Shown: piece after piece, positions 16,677 to 23,956 of the stretch
Layout of the letters: each line of letters opens with the position of its first letter
Numbering within the stretch: the stretch's first letter is position 1
Assembly (NCBI GenBank): GCA_048500255.1
Contig: JASNYH010000002.1
Coordinates: 744,001 to 808,000 of the forward strand
Source of the DNA: JAMHWF01 sp048500255
GTDB lineage: Bacteria; Pseudomonadota; Gammaproteobacteria; Burkholderiales; Burkholderiaceae_C
Direction of reading: 5' to 3'
Length of the DNA stretch: 64,000 bases
The notes under the pieces: generated by a model
The model's input: only the letters and a program-made list of their open reading frames with translations
Database searches by the model: none
What the model was told of the DNA's origin: nothing
Made by a program: the position numbers and the translations under genes

Positions 16677-17303
16677 TCAGTCGTTGGCGTGCGCCAGCGC
16701 GTCGCTCCAGCCTTGGCGCTTGAACAGGTAGTCGATCTCGGCAACCTGATCCTCGACGAGCGCGTCGACGTGTGACGCGAAGCTGTCCGGCGGCAGTTCG
16801 AGGCGCGCCTCCGACTCACTGCCCGAGCGCACCACCTTGGCGCCGGCGCGCTGCACCAGCCGCAACATCGCCGTGTTCTCGCTCAGCGCGTGGATCAGCA
16901 TCGTGCCGATGCCGCGGTTGCGCGCATGCAGCACGGCGCGGTCGAACAGCCTCGCGCCGAGGCCGCGGCCGCGCGCCCGGCCGAGCACGGAGACGCCGAA
17001 CTCGGCGAGCCGCTCGGCATTGGCATGACCCCCCTCGTCGCCACAGGCCAAGTGAGCCATGCCGATCAACTCGAGCTTGCGATTGAAGATGCCGAACACC
17101 TCGTCGCGGTGGAAGTCGATCGAATCGACGTACTGGCGCAGCTGGTCGTCGCCGGCCGGGTAGCCGAAGCGCAGATAGCGGTCCTGCTCGCCCAGACTCA
17201 GCAGGTGGCGCAGGATGCGCTCGCGGTGGCGCGGCCCGAGCGAACGGATCGGCACCCACGACCGGGGCGGGACGGCGAGGGGCTGGGAGGTAGCGGCTTC
17301 CAC
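16677..17303 (-). CDS. GNAT-family N-acetyltransferase
   Basis: This 208-residue protein has a GNAT domain. The acetyl-CoA pyrophosphate loop is RGRGLGA at 111-117. ELIGMAHLACG forms the central beta strand, and GIGTMLIHALSENTAMLRLVQRAGAKVV is the typical motif B end. The N-terminal segment (RHRERILRHLLSLGEQDRYLRF) is a shared feature of a Burkholderiales subgroup of stand-alone GNATs. Substrate and role cannot be inferred from the sequence. The gene is divergent from rplM with a 224-base gap. The alternative is a ribosomal-protein acetyltransferase, suggested only by the location and therefore weak. Confidence 0.85.
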   Translation of the reverse strand: MEAATSQPLAVPPRSWVPIRSLGPRHRERILRHLLSLGEQDRYLRFGYPAGDDQLRQYVDSIDFHRDEVFGIFNRKLELIGMAHLACGDEGGHANAERLAEFGVSVLGRARGRGLGARLFDRAVLHARNRGIGTMLIHALSENTAMLRLVQRAGAKVVRSGSESEARLELPPDSFASHVDALVEDQVAEIDYLFKRQGWSDALAHAND

Positions 17304-17408
17304 GGCAGTCGAACGAAGCTAGGTAGTAACCCTAATGTTAGCCCCAGCCGGCATCCGGTGGGGCGACGTGGATCAACGACGCCCCCGGGACGGGCGGTCG
17401 TTTTCCCG

Positions 17409-17527
17409 TATACTCACGCGCTTTCCCGATTCCGGGCTGCGGGAGAGGGCATTGCGCGAGAGACCCGGACCACAAGGGTACCGAGCGGATGCCGAACGGA
17501 TCGAGCCCGGACCACCGAAAGACACTC
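17409..17527 (+). promoter_or_regulatory. probable rplM-rpsI promoter and about 105-base leader
   Basis: A good -10 hexamer TATACT is at 17409-17414 in an otherwise GC-rich gap. No convincing -35 was found 16-18 bases upstream. If used, it leaves a leader of just over 100 bases before the rplM ATG at 17528. In E. coli the rplM-rpsI operon is repressed by L13 binding its own leader, so a long leader is of interest, but no L13 site can be asserted here. Confidence 0.45.
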
Positions 17528-17956
17528 ATGAAGACCTTCAGCGCCAAGCCGGCCGAGGTGAAGCACGAGTGGCTTGTGATCGACGCCACCGACAAGGTGC
17601 TCGGACGAGTAGCCAGCGAAGTTGCTCTCCGGTTGCGCGGCAAACACAAAGCCATCTACACGCCTCACGTCGATACCGGCGACTACATCATCGTCGTCAA
17701 CGCCGACAAGCTCCGCGTCACCGGCAACAAGGCCGACGACAAGGTGTACTACCGCCACACCGGCTATCCCGGCGGCATCTACGGCACCAAGTTCAAGGAC
17801 ATGCAGGCCAGGCATCCGGGGCGCGCCCTGGAAAAGGCGGTCAAGGGGATGCTCCCCAAGGGTCCGCTCGGCTATGCGATGGTCAAGAAGCTGAAGGTCT
17901 ACGCGGGCGCCAGCCACCCGCACACCGCTCAGCAGCCCAAGGTGCTCGAGATCTAA
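17528..17956 (+). CDS. rplM: 50S ribosomal protein L13
   Basis: The 142-residue product is the length of E. coli L13, an early assembly protein binding 23S rRNA. Conserved sequence includes MKTFSAKPAEVKHEWLVIDA, LGRVASEVALRLRGKHKAIY, the VNADKLRVTGNK loop, KVYYRHTGYPGGI, and the C-terminal KLKVYAGASHPHTAQQP. ATG at 17528 was chosen because it gives the canonical start; an in-frame ATG at 17489 would add 13 unrelated residues. It forms the universal two-gene operon with rpsI, which begins 9 bases after its stop. Confidence 0.98.
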   Translation: MKTFSAKPAEVKHEWLVIDATDKVLGRVASEVALRLRGKHKAIYTPHVDTGDYIIVVNADKLRVTGNKADDKVYYRHTGYPGGIYGTKFKDMQARHPGRALEKAVKGMLPKGPLGYAMVKKLKVYAGASHPHTAQQPKVLEI

Positions 17957-17965
17957 GGAGCGGTG

Positions 17966-18358
17966 ATGATCGGAAACTGGAACTACGGCACCGGCCGCCG
18001 CAAATCGTCGGTGGCACGCGTGTTCATGAAGAAGGGTACGGGGCAGATTCTCGTCAACGGCAAGCCGCTCGACCAATACTTCGGGCGCCAGACGTCGATC
18101 ATGATCGTCAAGCAGCCCCTGATGCTGACGAACAACGATGCCGCCTTCGACCTCAAGATCAACGTGCACGGCGGCGGCGAGTCGGGTCAGGCCGGCGCCG
18201 TGCGCCACGGCGTGACGCGCGCGCTGATCGACTACGACTCGGCGCTCAAGCCCGAGCTCAGCCGTGCCGGCTTCGTGACGCGCGACGCGCGCGAAGTCGA
18301 GCGCAAGAAGGTCGGCCTGCACGGCGCGCGCCGCCGCAAGCAGTTCAGCAAGCGCTGA
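17966..18358 (+). CDS. rpsI: 30S ribosomal protein S9
   Basis: The 130-residue product has the same length as E. coli S9, which contacts P-site tRNA through its C-terminal tail. The sequence begins MIGNWNYGTGRRKSSVARVF and ends in the essential basic tail GARRRKQFSKR. HGGGESGQAGAVRHGVTRAL is the conserved core. ATG at 17966 sits 5 bases after AAGGAG; the GTG at 17963 is too close to it to be the start. It is the second gene of the rplM-rpsI operon and is followed by a strong intrinsic terminator at 18380. Confidence 0.98.
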   Translation: MIGNWNYGTGRRKSSVARVFMKKGTGQILVNGKPLDQYFGRQTSIMIVKQPLMLTNNDAAFDLKINVHGGGESGQAGAVRHGVTRALIDYDSALKPELSRAGFVTRDAREVERKKVGLHGARRRKQFSKR

Positions 18359-18379
18359 TCGCGCCCTGCCGATCCGCCG

Positions 18380-18408
18380 AAGGCCGCCTCGTGCGGCCTT
18401 CTTCGTTT
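18380..18408 (+). terminator. intrinsic terminator after rpsI
   Basis: An 8-bp perfect stem (AAGGCCGC / GCGGCCTT at 18380-18387 and 18393-18400) with a 5-base loop is followed by CTTCGTTT. It lies 21 bases after the rpsI stop and separates the ribosomal operon from argC. Confidence 0.85.
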
Positions 18409-18481
18409 GGGGACATCTCGACACAGGTCGAGCGGGACCCACTTCTACAATCCGGTTCATCTGCGAAGAGGACTTGGGGCG

Positions 18482-19522
18482 ATGATCACCATCGGTATCG
18501 TCGGCGGCACCGGCTACACCGGCGTCGAACTGCTGCGCATCCTGGCCACGCACCCGCAGGCGCGCATCGCCGCGATCACGTCGCGCAAGGAAGCCGGCAT
18601 GCCGGTGGCCGACATGTACCCGAGCCTGCGCGGCTGCGTCGATCTGGCCTTCACGACGCCCGACGAGGCGCGTCTCGCCGACTGCGACGTCGTCTTCTTC
18701 GCCACGCCGCACGGTGTCGCGATGTCGCAGGCGCGCGAGCTGCTCGCCGCGGGCACGAAGATCATCGACCTCGCCGCCGACTTCCGGTTGCAGGACACGG
18801 CCGTGTTCGAGCAGTGGTACGGCATGCCGCACGCCTGCCCCGAGATCCTGCGCGAGGCCGTCTACGGCCTGCCCGAGCTGAACCGCGAGGCGCTGAAGTC
18901 GGCGCGCGTCGTCGGCAACCCGGGCTGTTATCCGACCAGCGTGCAGCTCGGCCTCGCTCCGTTGCTCAAGGAGGGCGGCCTCGTCGACGAAGGGCACCTG
19001 ATCGCCAACAGCGCGTCGGGCGTGTCTGGCGCGGGGCGCAAGGCGGAGCTCGGGTCGCTCTACTCGGAGGCGGCCGACAACTATCGTGCCTACGGCGTCA
19101 AGGGCCACCGCCATGGGCCGGAGATCAACGAGCAGCTGCGCCGCATCGCCGGCCGCGACGGCGTGCATTGCATCTTCGTGCCGCATCTAATCCCGATGAT
19201 CCGCGGCATCCACTCCACGCTGTACGCGCGCCTGACGGAGCGCGGCCAGGCGACCGACCTGCAGACGCTCTATGAGCGGTTCTATCGCGACGAGCCCTTC
19301 GTCGACGTGCTGCCGGCCGGCTCGGCGCCCGACACGCGCTCGGTGCGCGCGTCGAACATGGCCCGCGTCGCCGTGCACAAGCCGGCACCCGACACTGCGA
19401 TGGTCCTCGTCGTCGAGGACAACCTGACCAAGGGTGCGTCGGGCCAGGCCGTGCAGTGCATGAACGTGCTGTTCGGCCTGCCCGAGACGACGGGCCTGCA
19501 GCACGTGCCCGTGTTGCCCTAG
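18482..19522 (+). CDS. argC: N-acetyl-gamma-glutamyl-phosphate reductase
   Basis: This 346-residue enzyme catalyses the NADPH-dependent reduction of N-acetylglutamyl-phosphate to the semialdehyde, the third step of arginine synthesis. The Rossmann motif GIVGGTGYTGVELLR is at 5-19. The catalytic Cys149 lies in VVGNPGCYPTS. The substrate region SGVSGAGRKAEL and the C-terminal VVEDNLTKGASGQAVQ match the long type I ArgC. ATG at 18482 was chosen as it gives the typical MITIGIVGGTGYTG start. Other arg genes are not adjacent; the rplM-rpsI-argC order is common in Betaproteobacteria. Confidence 0.97.
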   Translation: MITIGIVGGTGYTGVELLRILATHPQARIAAITSRKEAGMPVADMYPSLRGCVDLAFTTPDEARLADCDVVFFATPHGVAMSQARELLAAGTKIIDLAADFRLQDTAVFEQWYGMPHACPEILREAVYGLPELNREALKSARVVGNPGCYPTSVQLGLAPLLKEGGLVDEGHLIANSASGVSGAGRKAELGSLYSEAADNYRAYGVKGHRHGPEINEQLRRIAGRDGVHCIFVPHLIPMIRGIHSTLYARLTERGQATDLQTLYERFYRDEPFVDVLPAGSAPDTRSVRASNMARVAVHKPAPDTAMVLVVEDNLTKGASGQAVQCMNVLFGLPETTGLQHVPVLP

Positions 19523-19536
19523 AGAGCCGACACGGC

Positions 19537-20247
19537 ATGCGCTGGAAGCTGCTGCGGCGCCGCCTGTCGATCAGCGCGCCGCGCGTCAGCGTGCGCAGCC
19601 ACCTGCCGTGGCCGCTGCGCTGGGCGCTGCTGGCGCTCGTCCTCGGCTTCTCGGCGGCGCTCGCGCTGTGGGCCTTCGAGACGGGGCGCGACATCGCCGG
19701 CCTCGATCGCGAGGCGCAGCGCGAGCTGGCGATGCTGCGCCGCGAGGTCGTGCAGCTGCGCGAAGAGCGCGACAGGGCGCAGGCGATTGCCAACTCGGCC
19801 GAGAGCCTGCTGAAGATGGAACAAGTGGCGCAGGAGCGTCTCGCCCAGCAGCTGCGCGTTGTCGAGATCGAAAACCAGGAGCTCAAGAGCGACCTCGGCT
19901 TCTTCGAGCGCCTGCTGCCGGCCGGCGGTGATGCCGGTCCGGCGATCCGCGCGCTGCAGGTCGAGGACGCCGGCGAGGGCCGCCTGCGCTACCAGCTTCT
20001 CGTGATGCAGCCCGGCAAGGCGCCGGCCGAGTTCCAGGGCCGCTACGATGTGATGCTAGTCGGCCTGCGACAGGGCCAGCCGTGGAGCGCGCTGGCGGCC
20101 GGCGCGCCGTGGCCGCTGCGCCTGCGCCAGTACCGCCGCGTCGACGGCGTCGTCGACCACCCGGACGACGCCGTCGTGCAGTCGGTGCAGGTGCGCGTGC
20201 TCGATCAGCGCGGCGCGGTGCGCGCGGCGCAGACCGTCGCGCCGTGA
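19537..20247 (+). CDS. DUF6776-type membrane protein with coiled coil
   Basis: This 236-residue protein has a basic N-terminus, one transmembrane helix (WALLALVLGFSAALALWAFE, about residues 28-47), then a coiled coil at about 55-120 rich in Glu, Arg, Gln and Leu. A beta-rich periplasmic region follows (LRYQLLVMQPGKAPAEFQGR, then VMLVGLRQGQPW). This layout corresponds to the DUF6776 family of Burkholderiales, whose function is unknown. It starts 14 bases after argC and is followed 22 bases later by the bactofilin. That linkage hints at a role in cell-envelope or cytoskeletal organisation, an inference from context only. Confidence 0.7.
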   Translation: MRWKLLRRRLSISAPRVSVRSHLPWPLRWALLALVLGFSAALALWAFETGRDIAGLDREAQRELAMLRREVVQLREERDRAQAIANSAESLLKMEQVAQERLAQQLRVVEIENQELKSDLGFFERLLPAGGDAGPAIRALQVEDAGEGRLRYQLLVMQPGKAPAEFQGRYDVMLVGLRQGQPWSALAAGAPWPLRLRQYRRVDGVVDHPDDAVVQSVQVRVLDQRGAVRAAQTVAP

Positions 20248-20269
20248 CATCCCCATGGAGAGGAACGAC

Positions 20270-20668
20270 ATGTTCACGAAGACCCGGCAGCCCCCGATCC
20301 GCACGCTGATCGGCGAGACGACCTCGGTGCACGGCGAGCTGCGCTTCGCCGAGGGGCTGCGCATCGACGGCGAGGTGCACGGCGACGTCGTCGCCATCGG
20401 AGAGACGCCGAGCATCCTCGTCATCAGCGAAAAAGCCCGCGTCGTGGGCAAGGTCAAGGGCGGACACGTCATCATCAACGGCAGCGTGACCGGCCCGATC
20501 GAATCGGACGAGTTGCTCGAGATCCAGCCCAAGGCGCGCATCGTGGGCGACGTCCGCTACCAGTCGCTCGAGATGCACCAGGGGGCGCTGGTCGACGGCG
20601 AACTGCGCCCCTTGAACGCCGAGGACAAGTCCGCACATATCAAGCTCGCGGCGACGAACAGCGGATAA
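20270..20668 (+). CDS. bactofilin (polymer-forming cytoskeletal protein)
   Basis: The 132-residue protein has the bactofilin domain, a right-handed beta-helix that self-polymerises without nucleotide. Repeating strands are visible: GETTSVHGELRFAEGLRIDG, VVGKVKGGHVIINGSV and ARIVGDVRYQSLEMHQGALV. The N-terminal FTKTRQPPIRTLIGET is the short membrane-associating tail typical of the family. ATG at 20270 follows GAGAGGA with good spacing; the ATG at 20255 overlaps that site. Bactofilins organise cell shape, stalks or peptidoglycan enzymes. The M23 peptidase 1.7 kb downstream on the other strand could be functionally related, since the two gene types often sit together. Confidence 0.92.
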   Translation: MFTKTRQPPIRTLIGETTSVHGELRFAEGLRIDGEVHGDVVAIGETPSILVISEKARVVGKVKGGHVIINGSVTGPIESDELLEIQPKARIVGDVRYQSLEMHQGALVDGELRPLNAEDKSAHIKLAATNSG

Positions 20669-20705
20669 TCCACCTACGTCACGCACAACGATTCCAGGAG
20701 CCCGC

Positions 20706-21080
20706 ATGAGTGCCGTTGCCGACCCTCTCCAAGCCGCTGCCGATGAAATGCCGGCGCCTCTCGTCTTCACCGACAGCGCTGCCGACAAGGTGCGCCAACT
20801 CGTCGACGAGGAAGGCAATCCCGAGCTGAAGCTGCGCGTCTTCGTGCAGGGCGGCGGCTGCTCCGGCTTTCAGTACGGCTTCACCTTCGATGAGATCGTC
20901 AACGACGACGACCTGACGATGGTCAAGAACGGCGTGACGCTGCTGATCGACTCGATGAGCCTGCAGTACCTCACTGGTGCCGAGATCGACTACAAAGACG
21001 ATCTGCAGGGCGCGCAGTTCGTGATCAAGAATCCGAACGCGCAGACGACCTGCGGCTGCGGTTCGAGCTTCACCGCCTGA
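20706..21080 (+). CDS. erpA: iron-sulfur cluster insertion protein ErpA
   Basis: This 124-residue A-type carrier delivers Fe-S clusters to apoproteins, including the isoprenoid enzymes IspG/IspH. The three ligand cysteines are C52 (QGGGCSGFQYGF) and C116 and C118 (TTCGCGSSF). The N-terminal LVFTDSAADKVRQLVDEEGN is typical of ErpA rather than IscA or SufA. ATG at 20706 follows CAGGAG. It is 37 bases after the bactofilin, on the same strand, and is followed by an intrinsic terminator. Confidence 0.95.
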   Translation: MSAVADPLQAAADEMPAPLVFTDSAADKVRQLVDEEGNPELKLRVFVQGGGCSGFQYGFTFDEIVNDDDLTMVKNGVTLLIDSMSLQYLTGAEIDYKDDLQGAQFVIKNPNAQTTCGCGSSFTA

Positions 21081-21103
21081 CGTCCGCTTCGGCCGACGCA
21101 CCG

Positions 21104-21130
21104 AGGCCGCCTGCGGGCGGCCTTCGTTTT
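21104..21130 (+). terminator. intrinsic terminator after erpA
   Basis: An 8-bp perfect stem AGGCCGCC / GGCGGCCT (21104-21111 and 21116-21123) with loop TGCG is followed by TCGTTTT. It lies 23 bases after erpA and just before the end of the convergent anmK, so it ends the argC-to-erpA run. Confidence 0.85.
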
Positions 21131-21141
21131 GGCGTGTGCGG

Positions 21142-22275
21142 TCAGCCCGCCGGGTAGAGCGCGCCCAGCACCCGCGGCCCCGCGGCGCCGGTGACGGTGG
21201 CCAGGTTGCCGGGGCGGCGCAGCACCAACTGGCGCGCCAGCCAGGCGAAGGCCGCCGCCTCGACCTGCGTTGGCGGCAGGCCGCGCTCGGCTGTGGTGCG
21301 CACCGGCAGCGGCGCGAGCAGGGCTTCGAGCCGCTGCAGCAGGTGGTTGTTGTAGGCGCCGCCGCCGCACACGAGCAGTTCGACGCAGCCGGGCGCATGC
21401 CGCTGCACGTCGTGCGCGATGCTGGCGGCCGTCAGCTCGGCCAGCGTGGCCTGCACGTCCGCCGGCGCCGCGTGGGCCGCGTGCTGCGCGAGCAGCGGTT
21501 CCAGCCAGGCCGGATTGAACAGATCGCGGCCTGTACTCTTGGGCGGCGGCAGCGCAAACCAGGGCGCGGCCAGCATCGCGTCGAGCAGCGGCTGCAGCGC
21601 GCGCCCGCCGGCCGCCCAGCGGCCCTCGGCGTCGTAGGGGCGGCCGGTGTGGCGCTCGCACCAGTGATCCATCAAGGCGTTGGCCGGGCCGCAGTCGAAC
21701 CCCGTCGTCGCGTCGCCGGCCAGCACGGTGAGATTGGCGATGCCGCCCAGGTTGAGCACGGCGACGCCGCCGCCGTCGGCGCGCGCGAAGCAGGCGCGGT
21801 GGAACGCCGGCACCAGCGGGGCGCCTTGGCCGCCCGCGGCGACGTCGCGGCTGCGGAAATCGGCGACGACGTCGATGCCGCACAGCTCGGCGAGCAGCGC
21901 CGGGGCGTTGAGCTGGATCGTGTAGCCGACGCCGTCGAGCGAGCGCGGCTGGTGGCGCACAGTCTGGCCGTGGGCGCCGACTGCGCGCACGGCGTCGCGC
22001 TCGACGCCGGCGGCGACGAGCAGCGCGGCGACGACTTGCGCGTAGACCTGCGCCAGTGCATTGGCGGCGCGTGCGCTGCGTGCCAGCTCGTCACCGGTGC
22101 TGCCGTTCAGCGCCAGCAGTTCGGCGCGCAGCGCGGCGTCGAACAACCGGTGCCGGTGCGCCAGCACGCGCGGCGTGATGCGCGCGTCGTCGGGCGCCCC
22201 CAGGTCGACGAGCACGCCGTCGACGCCGTCGAGCGACGTGCCCGACATCAGGCCGGCGTAGAGCGAGGCGGTCAA
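21142..22275 (-). CDS. anmK: anhydro-N-acetylmuramic acid kinase
   Basis: The 377-residue protein is AnmK, which hydrolyses and phosphorylates 1,6-anhydro-MurNAc to MurNAc-6-phosphate in cell-wall recycling. The actin-like ATPase fold is marked by LYAGLMSGTSLDGVDGVLVD at the N-terminus, VLNLGGIANLTVL, GFDCGPANALMDHW and ELLVCGGGAYNNHLLQRLEA. It is in a tandem minus-strand arrangement downstream of the M23 peptidase gene (99-base gap), another cell-wall enzyme. This anmK-M23-tyrS order is frequent in Betaproteobacteria. ATG at 22275 begins MTASLYAGLMSG; the ribosome site is weak. Confidence 0.96.
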   Translation of the reverse strand: MTASLYAGLMSGTSLDGVDGVLVDLGAPDDARITPRVLAHRHRLFDAALRAELLALNGSTGDELARSARAANALAQVYAQVVAALLVAAGVERDAVRAVGAHGQTVRHQPRSLDGVGYTIQLNAPALLAELCGIDVVADFRSRDVAAGGQGAPLVPAFHRACFARADGGGVAVLNLGGIANLTVLAGDATTGFDCGPANALMDHWCERHTGRPYDAEGRWAAGGRALQPLLDAMLAAPWFALPPPKSTGRDLFNPAWLEPLLAQHAAHAAPADVQATLAELTAASIAHDVQRHAPGCVELLVCGGGAYNNHLLQRLEALLAPLPVRTTAERGLPPTQVEAAAFAWLARQLVLRRPGNLATVTGAAGPRVLGALYPAG

Positions 22276-22374
22276 AGGCGCACCCTAAGGGTTTCGATCG
22301 ATCCCGCCAAGCGGGCAGAAGCCCCTGCGGCGGCGCGGACGAGGCTCATGGCGGCGCGGCGACGGCGCCGCGCG

Positions 22375-23751
22375 TCACTCGGCGCCGCCCGACAGCGCCA
22401 TGGTCTGCGCCGATTCGAGCTGGGCGTGCGCGCTGCCCGCCAGTTGCGCGAACTGCTCGCGCGACGACGCGGCGATCGTGAAGGCGTCGGCCGATGACTT
22501 GGCGATGGCCAGCGGATCCTTGTGCTGCCCGTTGACGCGGAACTCGAAGTGCAGGTGCGGCCCGGTCGCCCAGCCGGTGGCGCCGACGGTGCCGATGCGC
22601 TGGCCCTGTTCGACGCGCTGGCCGCGCCGCACGTCGATGCGGCTCAAGTGGGCATACGTCGTTTCGCGGCCGTTGCCATGCGCGAGCTTGACGACGTTGC
22701 CGTAGCCGTTCATCCAGCCGGCGAACTCGACCGTGGCATCGCCGACGCTGCGCACCGGCGTGCCGGCCGGCGCGGCGTAGTCGACGCCGAGGTGGGCGCG
22801 CCAGGTCTGGTGGATCGGGTGCATGCGCATCGCGAATCCCGATGTCACGCGCGAGAACTCCATCGGGCTGGCGAGAAAGCTGCGGCGCTTGCTCTTGCCG
22901 TCGAAGCTGAAGTAGGCGCTGCGGCCGCCCGCCTCCTTGAACCACAGCGCCGTATGCGTGCGGCCGTTGTTGACGAACTGCGCCGCCAGCACGCGGCCCG
23001 TCGCCTGGTTCCAGGTGATGGGCTCGCCGTCGGCCGTCAGCGCCTCGAAGACGACGCTGAAGGTGTCGTTGCGGCGCAGCTCGCGGTGGAAGTCGATGTC
23101 GGTGGCGAAGATCTCGGCCATCTGGCTGGCCACGCCGTCGGGGATGCCGGCCTCGTCGGTCGCCGCGTAGAGCGAGCTGCGAATCGTGCCGCTGCCCATG
23201 CGCACCTGTGCCGCCAGCGGCGCGGTCTCGATGCGCGCGACGAAGCCGCCGTCCTCGCGGCCGATGCGCAGTCTCGTGAAGTGCGTGCTGAACTGGTCGG
23301 GGTCGAGCGCAGGATAGCGCGCGACGAGCTGCTCGAGCGCGCCCGTCTCGTCGGTGCGCACCTGCACCATCTTGCCGGCGCGGCCTTCGAGCAGCTTGCG
23401 CGCCGTGGCGTCGCTGCGGATGAAGCCGGCCGCCGCAGCGTCGTAGACGTTGAGGCGGGCCAGCAATGTATCGGCAGTGTCGCTGCTGCGCGTGAGCTCG
23501 TTGCGATAGAGCTCGAGTTCGCGCTCGGCCAGCGCGGCGAGCTGCGCGTCGAGCGATTCGGCGGCGACGGTCTCGGTGACCAGGCGCTTGGGCAGCAGGC
23601 CGGCGTCGGGCGCGAGCGGCGCGATGCCGAAGGCGGTGGCGCCGAATCCTGTCAGTGCGACGACGAACGCCGCCGTCAGGCCGCGTCGGCGTTGGGCAAC
23701 AAACTGTGTCGCGCGCTGCATTGCGCGCGTCAGGCGATCGGACAGATCCAT
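22375..23751 (-). CDS. M23 (LytM-type) murein endopeptidase, membrane-anchored
   Basis: This 458-residue protein starts with a short cytoplasmic tail and a transmembrane helix (GLTAAFVVALTGFGATAFG), so the enzyme faces the periplasm. The middle resembles the OapA/Csd3-like inhibitory region of MepM-type proteins. The C-terminal LytM domain has zinc ligands His320 and Asp324 (HLGVDYAAP) and His401 in HLHFEFR (residues 399-405), with a further catalytic His in TYAHLS. It would cleave D,D-crosslinks in peptidoglycan. ATG at 23751 gives MDLSDRLTRAMQRA; the frame stays open upstream through the palindrome but with no family resemblance. It is divergent from tyrS. Confidence 0.92.
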   Translation of the reverse strand: MDLSDRLTRAMQRATQFVAQRRRGLTAAFVVALTGFGATAFGIAPLAPDAGLLPKRLVTETVAAESLDAQLAALAERELELYRNELTRSSDTADTLLARLNVYDAAAAGFIRSDATARKLLEGRAGKMVQVRTDETGALEQLVARYPALDPDQFSTHFTRLRIGREDGGFVARIETAPLAAQVRMGSGTIRSSLYAATDEAGIPDGVASQMAEIFATDIDFHRELRRNDTFSVVFEALTADGEPITWNQATGRVLAAQFVNNGRTHTALWFKEAGGRSAYFSFDGKSKRRSFLASPMEFSRVTSGFAMRMHPIHQTWRAHLGVDYAAPAGTPVRSVGDATVEFAGWMNGYGNVVKLAHGNGRETTYAHLSRIDVRRGQRVEQGQRIGTVGATGWATGPHLHFEFRVNGQHKDPLAIAKSSADAFTIAASSREQFAQLAGSAHAQLESAQTMALSGGAE

Positions 23752-23823
23752 GCTCGTGGGTCGCTGACGTGCTGCGCGGCGAGGACCGTCGCACGGGGCA
23801 CGTCCACTAGAATTCGCCCGTGT

Positions 23824-23867
23824 CCCGCGTGCCTGGGCCGATCGATCGATCGGCCCAGGCACGCGGG
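23824..23867. repeat. perfect 44-bp palindrome between the M23 peptidase and tyrS
   Basis: The two 22-base halves are exact reverse complements with no spacer: CCCGCGTGCCTGGGCC begins the left arm and the centre is GATCGATCGATC. Both strands therefore read the same 44 bases. It lies 73 bases upstream of the M23 start and 90 bases upstream of the tyrS start, within the divergent promoter region. No T-run follows on either strand, so it is not an intrinsic terminator. It may be a protein-binding dyad, a cruciform-forming element or a dispersed repeat. Confidence 0.9.
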
Positions 23868-23956
23868 TCGCCGCGCGTGGCGCTGCCCCTGCAACGCCGG
23901 TCGCATTGTAGCCAGCCGCCATCGCGCCGCTCAAGCCAATCTCCGGACAAACCCGC

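Noticed and set aside
23824..23867. The 44-bp palindrome as an intrinsic terminator
   Set aside because: Neither strand has a T-run after the stem, and no gene ends just before it; both flanking genes start there.
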